From Armatimonadota bacterium (GTDB lineage: Bacteria; Armatimonadota; Fimbriimonadia; Fimbriimonadales; Fimbriimonadaceae): a DNA stretch of 64,000 nucleotides. Shown in pieces: positions 34,725-43,279 of the stretch; position 1 is the stretch's first letter, and the number at the start of each line of letters is the position of its first letter. Position numbers and translations under genes: made by a program. The notes under the pieces are model-generated. The model was not told where the DNA came from. It searched no databases and saw only the letters and a list, made by a program, of their open reading frames with translations. The stretch covers positions 248,001-312,000 of the forward strand of contig JAFDWX010000005.1 in the NCBI GenBank assembly GCA_018268255.1, in the 5' to 3' direction.

Positions 34725-36719
34725 CTAGGGCTTCAGAGCGACTGCAACAAGCTTGGCGGATGTGCCAGACATCGTCAGGTCGTATTTCTTGCCTAGCACA
34801 GAGAGATTTCTGATCGTCAATCGCCTCCAATCTTTAGGCAGATTCGGTTTGATGCTGAGAATTCGTCCGTTGAGCAACGGCAACTTCACCTTGGCTCCCT
34901 CAGCGGGTTTGGTGTCTATTTGAATTCCCGCAAACCCATAGAGGACGGTCTGGAGCGATCCTGCAGCACCCGTGGCAAAGTACGTTTTGGTTTGACCGCG
35001 CTTTTCGGAAAAGAGCATCAGCGGGTGTTGGCAGAAGTCGTACCAGCTGGCACGCCAGAGATTGTAGGCTACGCTGCTCTTTCCCAATCGTGCAGCAATG
35101 GTCGCATGGATGGAATCGGACATGGCGGGTCCTGTCCGACTGGTTTTGTCGGCAAAGCGGTCAAACATGGTCTTTGCTTGTGCCACCGCCCGAGCATCCT
35201 GAAGCGGGAACACCGTGAGCAACGCAGCCGTTTGCTTATAGCCACGCACTCGGTCACCGTCGTACGTCAAGAATCCCTTGTCATCCTGGGGGAAGTAGAA
35301 CTCCACGGGCTGGTTCGGGAGATATCGCCGCATGCACCACTCGGCGATCATATTGGTGTAGAGATCGTTGTCCCCGATGTGGTTCTCGTCCGGGCTCATG
35401 ACGTCCTTAATCACCCGCTTTCCGTTCTCAATCGGGGCGATGTCGGACCAAAATGTCGCAGCTTTCTTGCCGAACTCCTCCGTACGGCTGAGATCTGCCA
35501 AGCCTAACGAAGCGGCCAAATCCAGGGAGTAGGCCACCGTTCCCGTAATGTGGAGTTCTTTGCGGCTGGGTCCTGGCACGGTCTCTTTTCCAGTCATGCT
35601 GCTTTCCCAAGGGACTTTCAGAGCATCCGTTACGAGGCTTCGGGCTGGACGGAGCGCCGAAGTGTAGGCTTTGCCTTCAGCCGAATACGCCGGCATGTGA
35701 TCGAGCCGGTATTGGGGGATGACACTGGCTCGTGCGGGATCGAGCAATGCTAGGGCCGGAAAAACCCATAAATCGGCATCCCAAAACACGTGGCCAAAAT
35801 ACTGAGAGTTGCTCAAGACCATGGGAGACACGCGTTGGGTTCGAGCCGGATCGATGCTCGTTCGCAGGTAGAACAACAGTGCGCTGAGCGCCTGCTGATC
35901 CTCAACCGGACCATCGAGTTCAAATCGTGGCGCATCGGGTTCATCCCACCTATCGAAACCGGCGGTTATGGGGCCGCTGTTGTAGGTTTCCAGAGCCTCT
36001 CGATGAGCGGCTGGGAGAGGATAGGGCACCTGAATTTGGCGCCGCACGGTAGCGACGCGCCGTGGCTCCAGTTCGAACACACCATCAAATCCTTGCCCAT
36101 CGACGTCGGTGAGGGTGAAGGCCTCATAACCGCCGCCCTCGTTGATCAGAGACCAACTGGCATCCTCTATTTCTTTAGGGCCATAAATCATTTTGATAAT
36201 GGCCTTGCCCTGGGATTCGAATCGCCATTCCTGTCGAATCACTGCTTTGCCGGGCGGCAAGTAGGTCAGCACACGAGCGGTAACGGAAGGCCCACCGCCC
36301 ACCAGTCTATAGCTCTGACTGAGCACACCCGTTTTGAAGTCAAGCGATTCCGTGTAGTTTTCGATCGCGTGCTCTTCAAGCTTTTTGCCTCCGATCTCCC
36401 AATCGAAGTTGAGCACGTTGAGTGCGGGAACAATTTTCTCTTCACCGGTCGATTCATACAGGTCGCAGTGAAATGCCGGAAGGTCATCGCCTTCTGCATC
36501 TCGACCCAAGCCCAGCCGGTTGATGCGTACCCCGAGAATCCCGTTCCAGAGGAGCGCAGGCTCCTTGGCCTTGGGATCCAGATTTACAGCACGGTATGCC
36601 TCAGGCTTGGCACGATCAGGAGCTGTATCAGCCGTAGCTCGGGGCAAAACCAGAAAGTAGATCGCCGCAACCAGACCCACCAGAAACAGCCCAAAAAGAA
36701 CGAATCGGTGAATCTTCAT
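34725..36719 (-). CDS. GH65-family glycoside hydrolase/phosphorylase, membrane-anchored
   Basis: A 664-aa protein. An uncleaved signal or anchor (FVLFGLFLVGLVAAIYFLVL) is followed by an N-terminal beta-sandwich and an (alpha/alpha)6 barrel typical of GH65 (maltose/kojibiose phosphorylases; glucosylgalactosyl-hydroxylysine glucosidase). Family motifs: YFGHVFWDADLWVFPAL and the general-acid region SPDENHIGDNDLYTNMIAEW. A small C-terminal beta domain ends the protein. Periplasmic or surface alpha-glucoside breakdown is likely; hydrolase versus phosphorylase is not decided. TAAACT lies 9 nt before the ATG. Confidence 0.88.
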   Translation of the reverse strand: MKIHRFVLFGLFLVGLVAAIYFLVLPRATADTAPDRAKPEAYRAVNLDPKAKEPALLWNGILGVRINRLGLGRDAEGDDLPAFHCDLYESTGEEKIVPALNVLNFDWEIGGKKLEEHAIENYTESLDFKTGVLSQSYRLVGGGPSVTARVLTYLPPGKAVIRQEWRFESQGKAIIKMIYGPKEIEDASWSLINEGGGYEAFTLTDVDGQGFDGVFELEPRRVATVRRQIQVPYPLPAAHREALETYNSGPITAGFDRWDEPDAPRFELDGPVEDQQALSALLFYLRTSIDPARTQRVSPMVLSNSQYFGHVFWDADLWVFPALALLDPARASVIPQYRLDHMPAYSAEGKAYTSALRPARSLVTDALKVPWESSMTGKETVPGPSRKELHITGTVAYSLDLAASLGLADLSRTEEFGKKAATFWSDIAPIENGKRVIKDVMSPDENHIGDNDLYTNMIAEWCMRRYLPNQPVEFYFPQDDKGFLTYDGDRVRGYKQTAALLTVFPLQDARAVAQAKTMFDRFADKTSRTGPAMSDSIHATIAARLGKSSVAYNLWRASWYDFCQHPLMLFSEKRGQTKTYFATGAAGSLQTVLYGFAGIQIDTKPAEGAKVKLPLLNGRILSIKPNLPKDWRRLTIRNLSVLGKKYDLTMSGTSAKLVAVALKP

Positions 36720-36796
36720 CTTGCACCAAGTTTATCCATTCAATAACAGGGGTATATGAACGTCATTGAACCCAAGATCAGCATGGAGGAGCCTAG

Positions 36797-36869
36797 GCAT
36801 CGCCGCCGCAGGGCGGAGTTCTGAGCAGAGCGAGGAACGAGGGCGTGGCCGCGGGCAAGGCGGCGATGC
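36797..36869 (+). repeat. Dispersed palindromic repeat, copy B
   Basis: A 73-bp element with perfect 11-bp terminal inverted repeats (GCATCGCCGCC at 36797-36807, GGCGGCGATGC at 36859-36869) and core GAGGGCGTGGCC. Intergenic, between the GH65 gene and tmRNA. Confidence 0.8.
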
Positions 36870-36925
36870 GCTCAAATTGGAACATGGGGACGTCATTCGA
36901 CGTTCTATACTATTGAAACTAACTT

Positions 36926-37278
36926 GGGGGCGTAAGGGTTCGACAGAGCCGGTTCGACTCAAAGTTGCGAGCCGAGGCGCCGCTGGCCTCGTAAAAAGCG
37001 GCAAAAAAATAACTGCCAATAACAGTTACGCATACGCTGCCTAATTAGCGCAGTGCGCCTATTGCTTCCGATCCGGTAGGGAGCATGTCGGTGTCGCAAA
37101 ATCCGGATCGCGAGAGCGAGCTTCTGTTCGTAGCAGACTCCGCTAAATAAAACCGAACTGGGTGTAGGTTAGCCGACCTCGGGCTCCGCCTACACCGAGA
37201 TTTATACTGAGGAGACGCTCGTGGGAATTTTGGGGCCGACGGTTTTGGAAGGGAGTTCAATTCTCCCCGCCTCCACCA
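36926..37278 (+). ncRNA. ssrA: Transfer-messenger RNA (tmRNA)
   Basis: One-piece tmRNA of 353 nt. The 5' end (GGGGGCG, then TAAGGGTTCGAC) pairs with CGCCTCC at 37268-37274; the T-arm is GGGAG-TTCAATT-CTCCC; discriminator A and encoded CCA at 37276-37278. The tag frame starts at GGC 37000 and encodes GKKITANNSYAYAA, ending at TAA 37042-37044. It rescues stalled ribosomes with SmpB and marks peptides for degradation. Pseudoknot stems follow the tag. Confidence 0.97.
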
Positions 37279-37294
37279 CCGTTAATTATAGAGC

Positions 37295-38050
37295 TTAGTC
37301 GTTAGCCGGCAGGCTGTCGATGTTGTGCATCCCGAAGTTCGTTACATCGTTTTGGGGTTTCGTGCTGTCCAGTGTCTGGACGAACTTGTACCACTTGGAG
37401 TGCCCATCCACAAACGCGTAGTTGCTCCCACCGGAATGGCGACCTGTGTTCTTGGGATCCAAGATTTGCGAATCGGTGTTGATATTGCCGATCTGGTAAC
37501 CCGATCCATCCAGGAATCCTCGCTCCCAGTTGTTATCCGGTGCCGAAGCCCAGGGGTGATAATCGAAAAAGGCTATCCCAGAATGCCGCTCAGCCAAGAT
37601 AATCTGCTCTGCTGGCTTGGATTGGATCGATAAACTTCCACCATGGGAGAAAAACCCGTTGATCAAATAGTCGGTACGGTAGGTTTCCCAATCCTTAAGC
37701 GTAACGGGGTATGGCAACAGAGTCGGTGTGTCGCTCAGGGCTGAATCTCTCAGGACGTCGTGGCTTTTCAGATAAGGGAAAATCGGCTGATACCACGTGT
37801 ACAGGTTCGCGATCGTTTCGCCAGACTCGAGGTCATGGTGGGTTTTGCAGGTCGCATCGTCGTTGTCGTTGGCATACATGATGATCGCCATGACCAACTG
37901 CTTCTCGTTTGAAAGGCACGCTGTCTTCTTCGCCGCGGCTTTTGCCTGGGCAAAAACTGGGAATAGGATCGCCGCCAGAATTGCGATGATCGCGATGACC
38001 ACCAAGAGCTCGATGAGGGTAAATGCGCGTTGTCGGTTAAGAGGATGCAT
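37295..38050 (-). CDS. Pilin-like protein with H-X9-DG motif (DUF1559-like), copy 1
   Basis: A 251-aa protein from the ATG at 38050. A type IV prepilin signal ([30 protein letters not shown]) with cleavage before F and a hydrophobic N-terminal helix. The globular domain ends with an H-X9-DG motif ([17 protein letters not shown]). Such proteins are numerous in Planctomycetes and Armatimonadetes and are pseudopilin-like; a secretion or surface role is assumed. The start excludes 14 upstream codons lacking signal features. A TATAGT -10 box is at 38066-38071. Confidence 0.9.
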   Translation of the reverse strand: MHPLNRQRAFTLIELLVVIAIIAILAAILFPVFAQAKAAAKKTACLSNEKQLVMAIIMYANDNDDATCKTHHDLESGETIANLYTWYQPIFPYLKSHDVLRDSALSDTPTLLPYPVTLKDWETYRTDYLINGFFSHGGSLSIQSKPAEQIILAERHSGIAFFDYHPWASAPDNNWERGFLDGSGYQIGNINTDSQILDPKNTGRHSGGSNYAFVDGHSKWYKFVQTLDSTKPQNDVTNFGMHNIDSLPAND

Positions 38051-38065
38051 GGGCTGTAATGATCT

Positions 38066-38097
38066 ACTATAGCATGGAATATGCTGTTGCAAAGAAT
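38066..38097 (-). promoter_or_regulatory. Promoter of pilin-like gene 1
   Basis: TATAGT (minus strand, 38066-38071) with TTTGCA about 16 nt upstream as a possible -35. TGCAAAGAAT (38088-38097, plus) also occurs at the promoter of pilin-like gene 2. A short inverted repeat AGCAT..ATGCT sits between. Confidence 0.5.
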
Positions 38098-38122
38098 TTT
38101 CTTTTCAAAACAACGCACGAAT

Positions 38123-38150
38123 GAGGGCGCGCGGTTCCCCGCGAACCCTC
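38123..38150 (-). terminator. Hairpin at end of surface-protein operon
   Basis: GAGGG..GCGG-TTCC-CCGC..CCCTC, 40 nt beyond the stop at 38190. The U-tract is weak, so the terminator role is tentative. Confidence 0.45.
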
Positions 38151-38189
38151 TTTCCAACCGAATTTTTCCTCCTGCCCCTTAGGAGGCAG

Positions 38190-38966
38190 TTAGAGATTGC
38201 GACGTCTTCGCACAGCCAACGTCGAAAGTCCGAGAAGTGCGAGAAAACTCGCGGGCTCCGGAACAGTCTCAACCCCGAAGTGATAGGTCGTTGCCGAGGA
38301 GTAAATTCTGGAATCGTTTTGATCCACCATGCCGTTGTTGTTCGAATCAAACAATAGGGATGCCTGTAACTCCACGTCGTAGATGCCCTTTTCAGTAAAA
38401 GCCCAGTTCACGTGTCCATGTGAGCCAACTGGAATTAAGAAAAGGTCTTGAGAACCAATCCCGTCAGAAGTTGCCATCCAATTTCGGGGCCCTCCAAAAA
38501 TCCCGGAGTCGAACACTGAGAACTTGCCTGGACCATTCACAGCAAGCAAGGAAATCTGAATCCACTTGACCGGCCCAGAGGTGACCCTGGAATCTGACGA
38601 GCTATATGCCAGAATCGTTGGATCGTTCGGGTCGATCTCCTCGGCACCAAAGCCAAGGAACAGAGCGTCAGGTTGTTGGACTTCGGGCAATACCCAGATG
38701 TCGGTGCCTAGGGCAGCACCAATGAACCCGTAATCTGGATCGGACGGCATCGACATCCTGACGTTGCTCCCAGCGTACAGCAGCACATCGTCCGGTTCGT
38801 ATTCGGTGTCAGTTTCCTCGTAGTGCACTTCCATGCCGAGAGCCCCGGACCCGTAGCCGACCCCGACATCCGTGTGACCTTCCGTCAGAACAGTGGAAAA
38901 GGCTTGCGCTTTTCCTAGACTCAGTAACAGTGCAAGTGCCAAAAGTTTGCATTTATGATTTTGCAT
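38190..38966 (-). CDS. Choice-of-anchor M domain protein with PEP-CTERM sorting signal
   Basis: A 258-aa exported protein. A signal peptide (LLALALLLSLGKAQA) precedes a domain of about 200 residues with the surface-anchored-protein motif GSHGHVNWAFTEKGIYDVEL and a closing YHFGVE. The C-terminus is a PEP-CTERM signal: VPEPASFLALLGLSTLAVRRRR, recognised by an exosortase. It shares its main domain with the next upstream gene, which carries dockerin-like repeats instead. AGGAG lies 7 nt before the ATG. Probably the last gene of the operon starting at 40886. Confidence 0.88.
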   Translation of the reverse strand: MQNHKCKLLALALLLSLGKAQAFSTVLTEGHTDVGVGYGSGALGMEVHYEETDTEYEPDDVLLYAGSNVRMSMPSDPDYGFIGAALGTDIWVLPEVQQPDALFLGFGAEEIDPNDPTILAYSSSDSRVTSGPVKWIQISLLAVNGPGKFSVFDSGIFGGPRNWMATSDGIGSQDLFLIPVGSHGHVNWAFTEKGIYDVELQASLLFDSNNNGMVDQNDSRIYSSATTYHFGVETVPEPASFLALLGLSTLAVRRRRNL

Positions 38967-39002
38967 AGATATTCTCCTTTTTTTGAGTTGAAAAGCTGGA
39001 TA

Positions 39003-40166
39003 TTAGGCCTCGCCTACTCGGTCGAAATTCTCTGATAGGATGTGGTAGTCGAAGATCGTCACTGAGCCGTCGCCATCTAAGTCTGCATTGGGATCGAATC
39101 CGGATTCTCCAGTGGATCGATCAAACGAATTGGAAAGCAGAACGTAGTCGAAAATCGTGATGGCATCGTCGTCGTCGACGTCGCCATTGATGAAGCTGAG
39201 ATTCCAACCTTCCCATCCACTGTCACCATAGGTCGTGTTTGCTATCCGCCTTGAGAGCCAGTGTGATGGTTTGACCACAATATCCAAGGTTCCACGCGAT
39301 GCGGTTGAAGCTGCGATTTCTCCTGTCGATGGGTTCGCCGTATCCTTCGGATCCATGGTCATGACAGTCTTGCTGTCGGGCGTTGTATTTCCCGAGAGCC
39401 AGGTGACTTTAACCGGGACAGATTCCAAGTCACCTACAAAATCTTGGAACGTGACCTTTCCAAATGTCGGAGCGGGCCGGCGCTCCACCCCAAAGTGAAC
39501 CGTAAAGGCCCTGCTTTTCAGCTCCTCGCCAGCGGTCGAGTTGTTCCCATCCGGCTTATGAACCGCGAGTTTGAACTGCACATCGTAACAGCCAACCGAT
39601 GAAAATGCCCAATTGAAGTGGACGTGCCCTCCGGAGACGATCCAGCAAGCATCGTTCGAGTCAATCGAGTCAAAGGAGGCAGCAAAGAGTTTGGGACCCC
39701 CAAAGCCGCCTTGATAGATGCTGAAAGCGCCTGGCCCGGAGACGTGGTGGAGCGCGATCTTCGCCCAACTTCCAACTCCAGTGACTCGTCCTCCCGATTC
39801 TGTTGTCGGATCGTACACGTCAATCGCAGAGGAAATGCTGTAAGCGGAAGACCCAAGGTACAAAAGATTGGGATTTTGGCTCTGGGGGAGGCGCCAGTAA
39901 TACTCGCCGGGAGCGACACCAACAAATGAGTATCCGTCCGAGCTACTCCCACTTCGCTGCACCTTTGCCAGCGAGCTCACGAGCATCACGGCAGATTGTG
40001 GATCATAGGCAACCTGGGCATCCTCATCGACGACCTTCAGTCCAAAATTTGTGTTTCCTGCATAGCCCAAATCGATATCGACATGCTCATTTGTGAGCGC
40101 ATAAACTGACGCGGTAGCTGCCTTCGCAGCCACAAATGCGGCGATAAGAAGCGGTAATTTGTACAT
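39003..40166 (-). CDS. Choice-of-anchor M domain protein with dockerin-like repeats
   Basis: A 387-aa exported protein with a signal peptide (LPLLIAAFVAAKAATA). Residues about 20-225 are the same domain as the downstream gene, with GGHVHFNWAFSSVGCYDVQF and HFGVE. A beta-rich linker domain (about 230-320) follows, then two dockerin-type loops: DVDDDDAITIFDYVLLSNSFD and DLDGDGSVTIFDYHILSENFD. It overlaps the region just after the pilin-like gene (3-nt gap, GGAG for its ATG), so the two are co-translated. Function unknown; cell-surface attachment is inferred. Confidence 0.86.
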   Translation of the reverse strand: MYKLPLLIAAFVAAKAATASVYALTNEHVDIDLGYAGNTNFGLKVVDEDAQVAYDPQSAVMLVSSLAKVQRSGSSSDGYSFVGVAPGEYYWRLPQSQNPNLLYLGSSAYSISSAIDVYDPTTESGGRVTGVGSWAKIALHHVSGPGAFSIYQGGFGGPKLFAASFDSIDSNDACWIVSGGHVHFNWAFSSVGCYDVQFKLAVHKPDGNNSTAGEELKSRAFTVHFGVERRPAPTFGKVTFQDFVGDLESVPVKVTWLSGNTTPDSKTVMTMDPKDTANPSTGEIAASTASRGTLDIVVKPSHWLSRRIANTTYGDSGWEGWNLSFINGDVDDDDAITIFDYVLLSNSFDRSTGESGFDPNADLDGDGSVTIFDYHILSENFDRVGEA

Positions 40167-40169
40167 GAT

Positions 40170-40886
40170 CTACTCCACAGGTGGTTTGGCAAAATCCGTA
40201 AAGGCAGTGGCGAAGCCTTTGATCTTCCTCGATTCAAGCGACTTCACGTGAGTGTCGACATAGAGGTAGTTGGAGCTTCCCTCTTCAGGCTTGGATATCG
40301 ATCCCCCATGGCGGTATGTCGCAATATCAGCGACGATGCGAGCAAAGACCTTGCCGTCGTTCTGTTTAAACCAGTTTCGAGAGTGCGTGTGGTCTTGGGT
40401 GTAACTGAAATTACTGGTTCCTTGTCGGGGGTCCGCCACGATGAAAGTTGAGATCGTTTGAGAGGGGAGGGGAAAGCTGCTTAAAGTCGGCCACGAGCTA
40501 TAGTTCCCTTCCGAATCGGTCTCGGGTACGCAGATCCACTCGTTCAGCACGTAGCTCGTGCCATTACTCTGAAGACGTTGTCTGCCAAAGGGGTCTGCTG
40601 GACAAATCCGGATATCATCCGTGTTCTTTACATACGGCTTAAGCCCCAGAATCCAGGTTCCTTCGATCGCCCCACCTGTGGTATGGGTGCTCTGCGGCAC
40701 GGTGTCGTCGTTGTCATCGGCGTACATCACCAATGCAAGGCCGATCTGTCGCATGTTGCTGGCGCATGCGGCCTTCTTTGCGCTCACTTTGGCTTGAGCG
40801 AACACAGGAAAGAGGATTGCGGCCAGGATCGCAATGATGGCAATGGCCACCAGAAGTTCAATAAGTGTGAATGCTGATCTCTTCAT
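40170..40886 (-). CDS. Pilin-like protein (DUF1559-like), copy 2
   Basis: A 238-aa protein with a prepilin N-terminus ([33 protein letters not shown]) nearly identical to copy 1. Globular domain with [18 protein letters not shown] and a late HGGSISK...YLYVDTH segment resembling a stretched H-X9-DG motif. It leads the operon with the two choice-of-anchor M proteins. A consensus TATAAT (40914-40919, minus) lies upstream. Confidence 0.9.
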   Translation of the reverse strand: MKRSAFTLIELLVAIAIIAILAAILFPVFAQAKVSAKKAACASNMRQIGLALVMYADDNDDTVPQSTHTTGGAIEGTWILGLKPYVKNTDDIRICPADPFGRQRLQSNGTSYVLNEWICVPETDSEGNYSSWPTLSSFPLPSQTISTFIVADPRQGTSNFSYTQDHTHSRNWFKQNDGKVFARIVADIATYRHGGSISKPEEGSSNYLYVDTHVKSLESRKIKGFATAFTDFAKPPVE

Positions 40887-40901
40887 AGCTCACCGCTCTA
40901 C

Positions 40902-40933
40902 TGCAAAGAATACATTATAGCATTCTTTTTGCA
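40902..40933 (-). promoter_or_regulatory. Promoter of pilin-like gene 2 with inverted repeat
   Basis: Perfect TATAAT (minus, 40914-40919). An imperfect inverted repeat (GCAAAGAAT / ATTCTTTTTGC) brackets it and could be an operator. TGCAAAGAAT at 40902-40911 is shared with the other pilin-like promoter. Confidence 0.5.
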
Positions 40934-40990
40934 ATAGCAATACTTTTCATTATGGCAAGGACAAATTGGTTCTATAGTTTAGGTGGCATC

Positions 40991-41914
40991 ATGCCCGAAT
41001 TGCCGGACATCGAACTCTACATATCGAGCCTTAAGGACAGGATTATCGGCTCATCTCTGGACACATCCAAAGTCATCTCATTTTCGATACTGAAAACGGT
41101 TGACCCTCCGATGGGTTTGTTCTTGGGGCAACGCGTGGTGGATATCAGCCGTCTGGGCAAAAGGATAGTTCTCCACTTCCCGGATGAGCTGTATCTCGTG
41201 ATCCACCTCATGGTGTCGGGCCGCTTCAGATGGCACGAGCCAGGAAAGACACCCAAACCAGTACGGAAGTTCGACCACCTTTTTCTCGAGTTCTCAACCG
41301 GAACACTGACGCTCCATGAGTTCAGCATGAAAAAGCGTGCCTCACTTCACGCGATCCGACATCGATATGCACTGAGTAGCCATGACCCGGGGGGTGTGGA
41401 GCCTCTGGAAGCCAGCTTTGACGACGTTCGGATTTCGCTGACGCGCGAAAACCGCACCATCAAACGCGCGCTGACCACGCCTCAGTGGATTTCGGGCATC
41501 GGGAACGCTTACTCAGACGAAATCCTGCACGCCGCGCGCCTTTCGCCCCTCAAGCAGACTCAAAAGATGACCGATGAGGAGTGGGATCGCCTGCTACCGG
41601 CGATTCCGGCTACTCTGATTCAATGGCGCGACAAGCTTCTGCAGGAGTTTCAGGGTCGATTTCCGGGACCCAGCGATATTACGGCGTTTCGTCCCGATTT
41701 CGCGGCACATGGCAAGTTTGGCAAACCATGTCCTTGTTGCGGTAAGCCGATCCAGCATATTGTGTACGCGGAAAATGAGTGTAACTACTGCGCCGTTTGT
41801 CAAAACAACGGAGCAATTCTCGCTGATCGGGCACTGAGCCGATTGCTCAAGGATGAGTTTCCTCGTGGGTTCGACGAGATGGAAGAACAAATGTCAGAGA
41901 AGCCACATGGATGA
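40991..41914 (+). CDS. mutM: Fpg/Nei-family DNA glycosylase
   Basis: A 307-aa base-excision repair enzyme. The N-terminus after Met is PELPDIE with the catalytic Pro and Glu, the Lys of SRLGKRIVLHF, an H2TH region (RTIKRALTTPQWISGIGNAYSDEIL) and a zinc finger (CPCCGKPI..CNYCAVCQ). The C-terminal extension of about 35 residues after the finger is longer than in classical Fpg. The exact base specificity is open (MutM or Nei-like). AGGTGG precedes the ATG at 40991. Its 3' end overlaps a convergent small membrane-protein gene. Confidence 0.88.
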   Translation: MPELPDIELYISSLKDRIIGSSLDTSKVISFSILKTVDPPMGLFLGQRVVDISRLGKRIVLHFPDELYLVIHLMVSGRFRWHEPGKTPKPVRKFDHLFLEFSTGTLTLHEFSMKKRASLHAIRHRYALSSHDPGGVEPLEASFDDVRISLTRENRTIKRALTTPQWISGIGNAYSDEILHAARLSPLKQTQKMTDEEWDRLLPAIPATLIQWRDKLLQEFQGRFPGPSDITAFRPDFAAHGKFGKPCPCCGKPIQHIVYAENECNYCAVCQNNGAILADRALSRLLKDEFPRGFDEMEEQMSEKPHG

Positions 41915-42203
41915 GCAGCAACGCCATGACGGTGAGAGCATTACTACTGAGGTTGTCGTGCGTGGTATAGATGTAAAAGGGTGGCACGACAATAAATGGA
42001 ATTGACACGCTATATACCAGCAAGAAATAGAGCCGGAGAGCCGAGATATTCGGTACGCGTTTTGCCAGTTGAATAGTGGCCATGGGAATCGATGCACTGC
42101 CCCAACATATAGCGAGCATTCCCAGACCTTCGTAGCCTAGCCCAAACAGAATAGCCACGAGCAGTGCAACAATCCATAGCATGAGCACAATGAAGAATTT
42201 CAC
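41847..42203 (-). CDS. Small multi-pass membrane protein, third in a coupled trio
   Basis: An approximately 118-aa protein starting at GTG 42203, which overlaps the previous stop (GTGA). It has four hydrophobic segments: FFIVLMLWIVALLVAILFGL, GLGMLAICWGSASIPMA, LRLYFLLVYSVSIPFIVVPPFYIY and LTVMALLLIHVASLTFVL. The same frame is open upstream to 42368, but those 55 residues are polar and overlap two tiny hydrophobic ORFs in other frames, so I prefer the GTG. No family recognised. The 3' end overlaps mutM by 68 nt. Confidence 0.65.
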   Translation of the reverse strand: MKFFIVLMLWIVALLVAILFGLGYEGLGMLAICWGSASIPMATIQLAKRVPNISALRLYFLLVYSVSIPFIVVPPFYIYTTHDNLSSNALTVMALLLIHVASLTFVLPSRRTHEETHP

Positions 42204-42301
42204 TCCAACCACTCTGCCAGGTAGATCATAAAACCATAGGCGGTTAACAGATAGCATGTTAATATAGCGAGCCCGATCGCCGCCCTTTGCCGCCGACTCA
42301 T
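42200..42301 (-). CDS. Tiny membrane peptide, second in a coupled trio
   Basis: A 33-aa ORF: start MSRRQRAAIG, hydrophobic LAILTCYLLTAYGFMIYLA, end EWLE. Its ATG overlaps the preceding stop (ATGA) and its stop overlaps the following GTG (GTGA). The positive N-terminus and single TM helix are typical of genuine small membrane proteins. Function unknown. Confidence 0.55.
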   Translation of the reverse strand: MSRRQRAAIGLAILTCYLLTAYGFMIYLAEWLE

Positions 42302-42429
42302 GCGATTTTCCCATAGGGGTTTCGACTCCCCCAAAGAATTCTGAGGACGATCGAATTAAACAGTGCACGCACCAATATCATCAAAGCCAATACCGCCACA
42401 ATGATCGCAGCTTTTCTGTATGGCTTCAT
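42298..42429 (-). CDS. Tiny membrane protein, first in a coupled trio
   Basis: A 43-aa ORF from the ATG at 42429: MKPYRKAA, then hydrophobic IIVAVLALMILVRALF, ending GSRNPYGKIA. AAGG lies 7 nt before the ATG. Its stop overlaps the next ATG. It lies 36 nt downstream of dapB on the same strand. Not similar to anything I recognise. Confidence 0.55.
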   Translation of the reverse strand: MKPYRKAAIIVAVLALMILVRALFNSIVLRILWGSRNPYGKIA

Positions 42430-42465
42430 GGGCAAGCCTTCATAAGGCGGTCGAAACGGTTCTTC

Positions 42466-43275
42466 CTAGACCAACAGCTTATCCAGGCCGATCGTCAGTC
42501 CTTCCAGTGTCCAAACTTTGCGCACACACAACTCCACTCCACCCATGAACGATGAGCGATCCATCGAATCGTGACGGATGGTGAGAATTTCGCCGGGACC
42601 ACCAAACGTGAGTTGTTGGTGAGCGACAAGACCTTTCAAGCGCATGGAGTGAATTCGCACATCCTTGTGCGTTCCACCGCGCACACCTTCAACGCTGATG
42701 ATCTCTTCACGCCGAGCCGGTGACGATCGACGAGCCGCCGAGATTCGTTCGGCCGTGGCTTTGGCCGTTCCGCTGGGAGCGTCTGCCTTCAAGTCGTGGT
42801 GCATTTCCAAAATCTCCACATCCGGCATCCAGTGGGCAGCGATTTCGGCGAACTTCATCATCAACACCGCCCCAATGGCAAAGTTCGGAACAATCAACGC
42901 CGGAATCTTATGGCCCGTAGCGCAATGTTCGATTTCCCGTTGATCCTGAGGAGTGATTCCGCTGGTGCCGATAACGCATGCCACACCACGGCTCATCGCC
43001 GACATCACATGTGCACATGCCGAACGAGGATGGGTTACTTCGACCATCACATTAGGTTGCAACTCATCGAGCGTCTGGCCCAATTTGTCAACCACGGTCA
43101 GGTCTGGTGCACTAGGTCCAGATAGGTCACGCAGGTTCACACCCACATTTGATTTATCGTAAGCCGCAACGACTTTGATGCCGTTCTGCTGATTCAGGTG
43201 CGCGCAAATCGCTTGGCCCATTCGGCCCGACGCACCTGCCACAACCACTTTGATATCGCCATCGGGTTTTGCCAT
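42466..43275 (-). CDS. dapB: 4-hydroxy-tetrahydrodipicolinate reductase
   Basis: A 269-aa NAD(P)H enzyme of the diaminopimelate/lysine pathway. It has an N-terminal Rossmann motif VVVAGASGRMGQAI, HPRSACAHV, IGTSGIT, active-site EMHHDLKADAPSGTAK with the catalytic His and Lys, and the C-terminal FMGGVELCVRKV. GAGGAG is well placed before the ATG at 43275. The upstream gene's stop is only 4 nt away, so the two are likely co-transcribed. Confidence 0.95.
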   Translation of the reverse strand: MAKPDGDIKVVVAGASGRMGQAICAHLNQQNGIKVVAAYDKSNVGVNLRDLSGPSAPDLTVVDKLGQTLDELQPNVMVEVTHPRSACAHVMSAMSRGVACVIGTSGITPQDQREIEHCATGHKIPALIVPNFAIGAVLMMKFAEIAAHWMPDVEILEMHHDLKADAPSGTAKATAERISAARRSSPARREEIISVEGVRGGTHKDVRIHSMRLKGLVAHQQLTFGGPGEILTIRHDSMDRSSFMGGVELCVRKVWTLEGLTIGLDKLLV

Positions 43276-43279
43276 AGCT

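Noticed and set aside
42204-42368. Longer N-terminus for the third small membrane protein
   Set aside because: These 55 codons are polar and overlap two tiny hydrophobic ORFs with ATGA/GTGA overlaps; the GTG at 42203 fits better.
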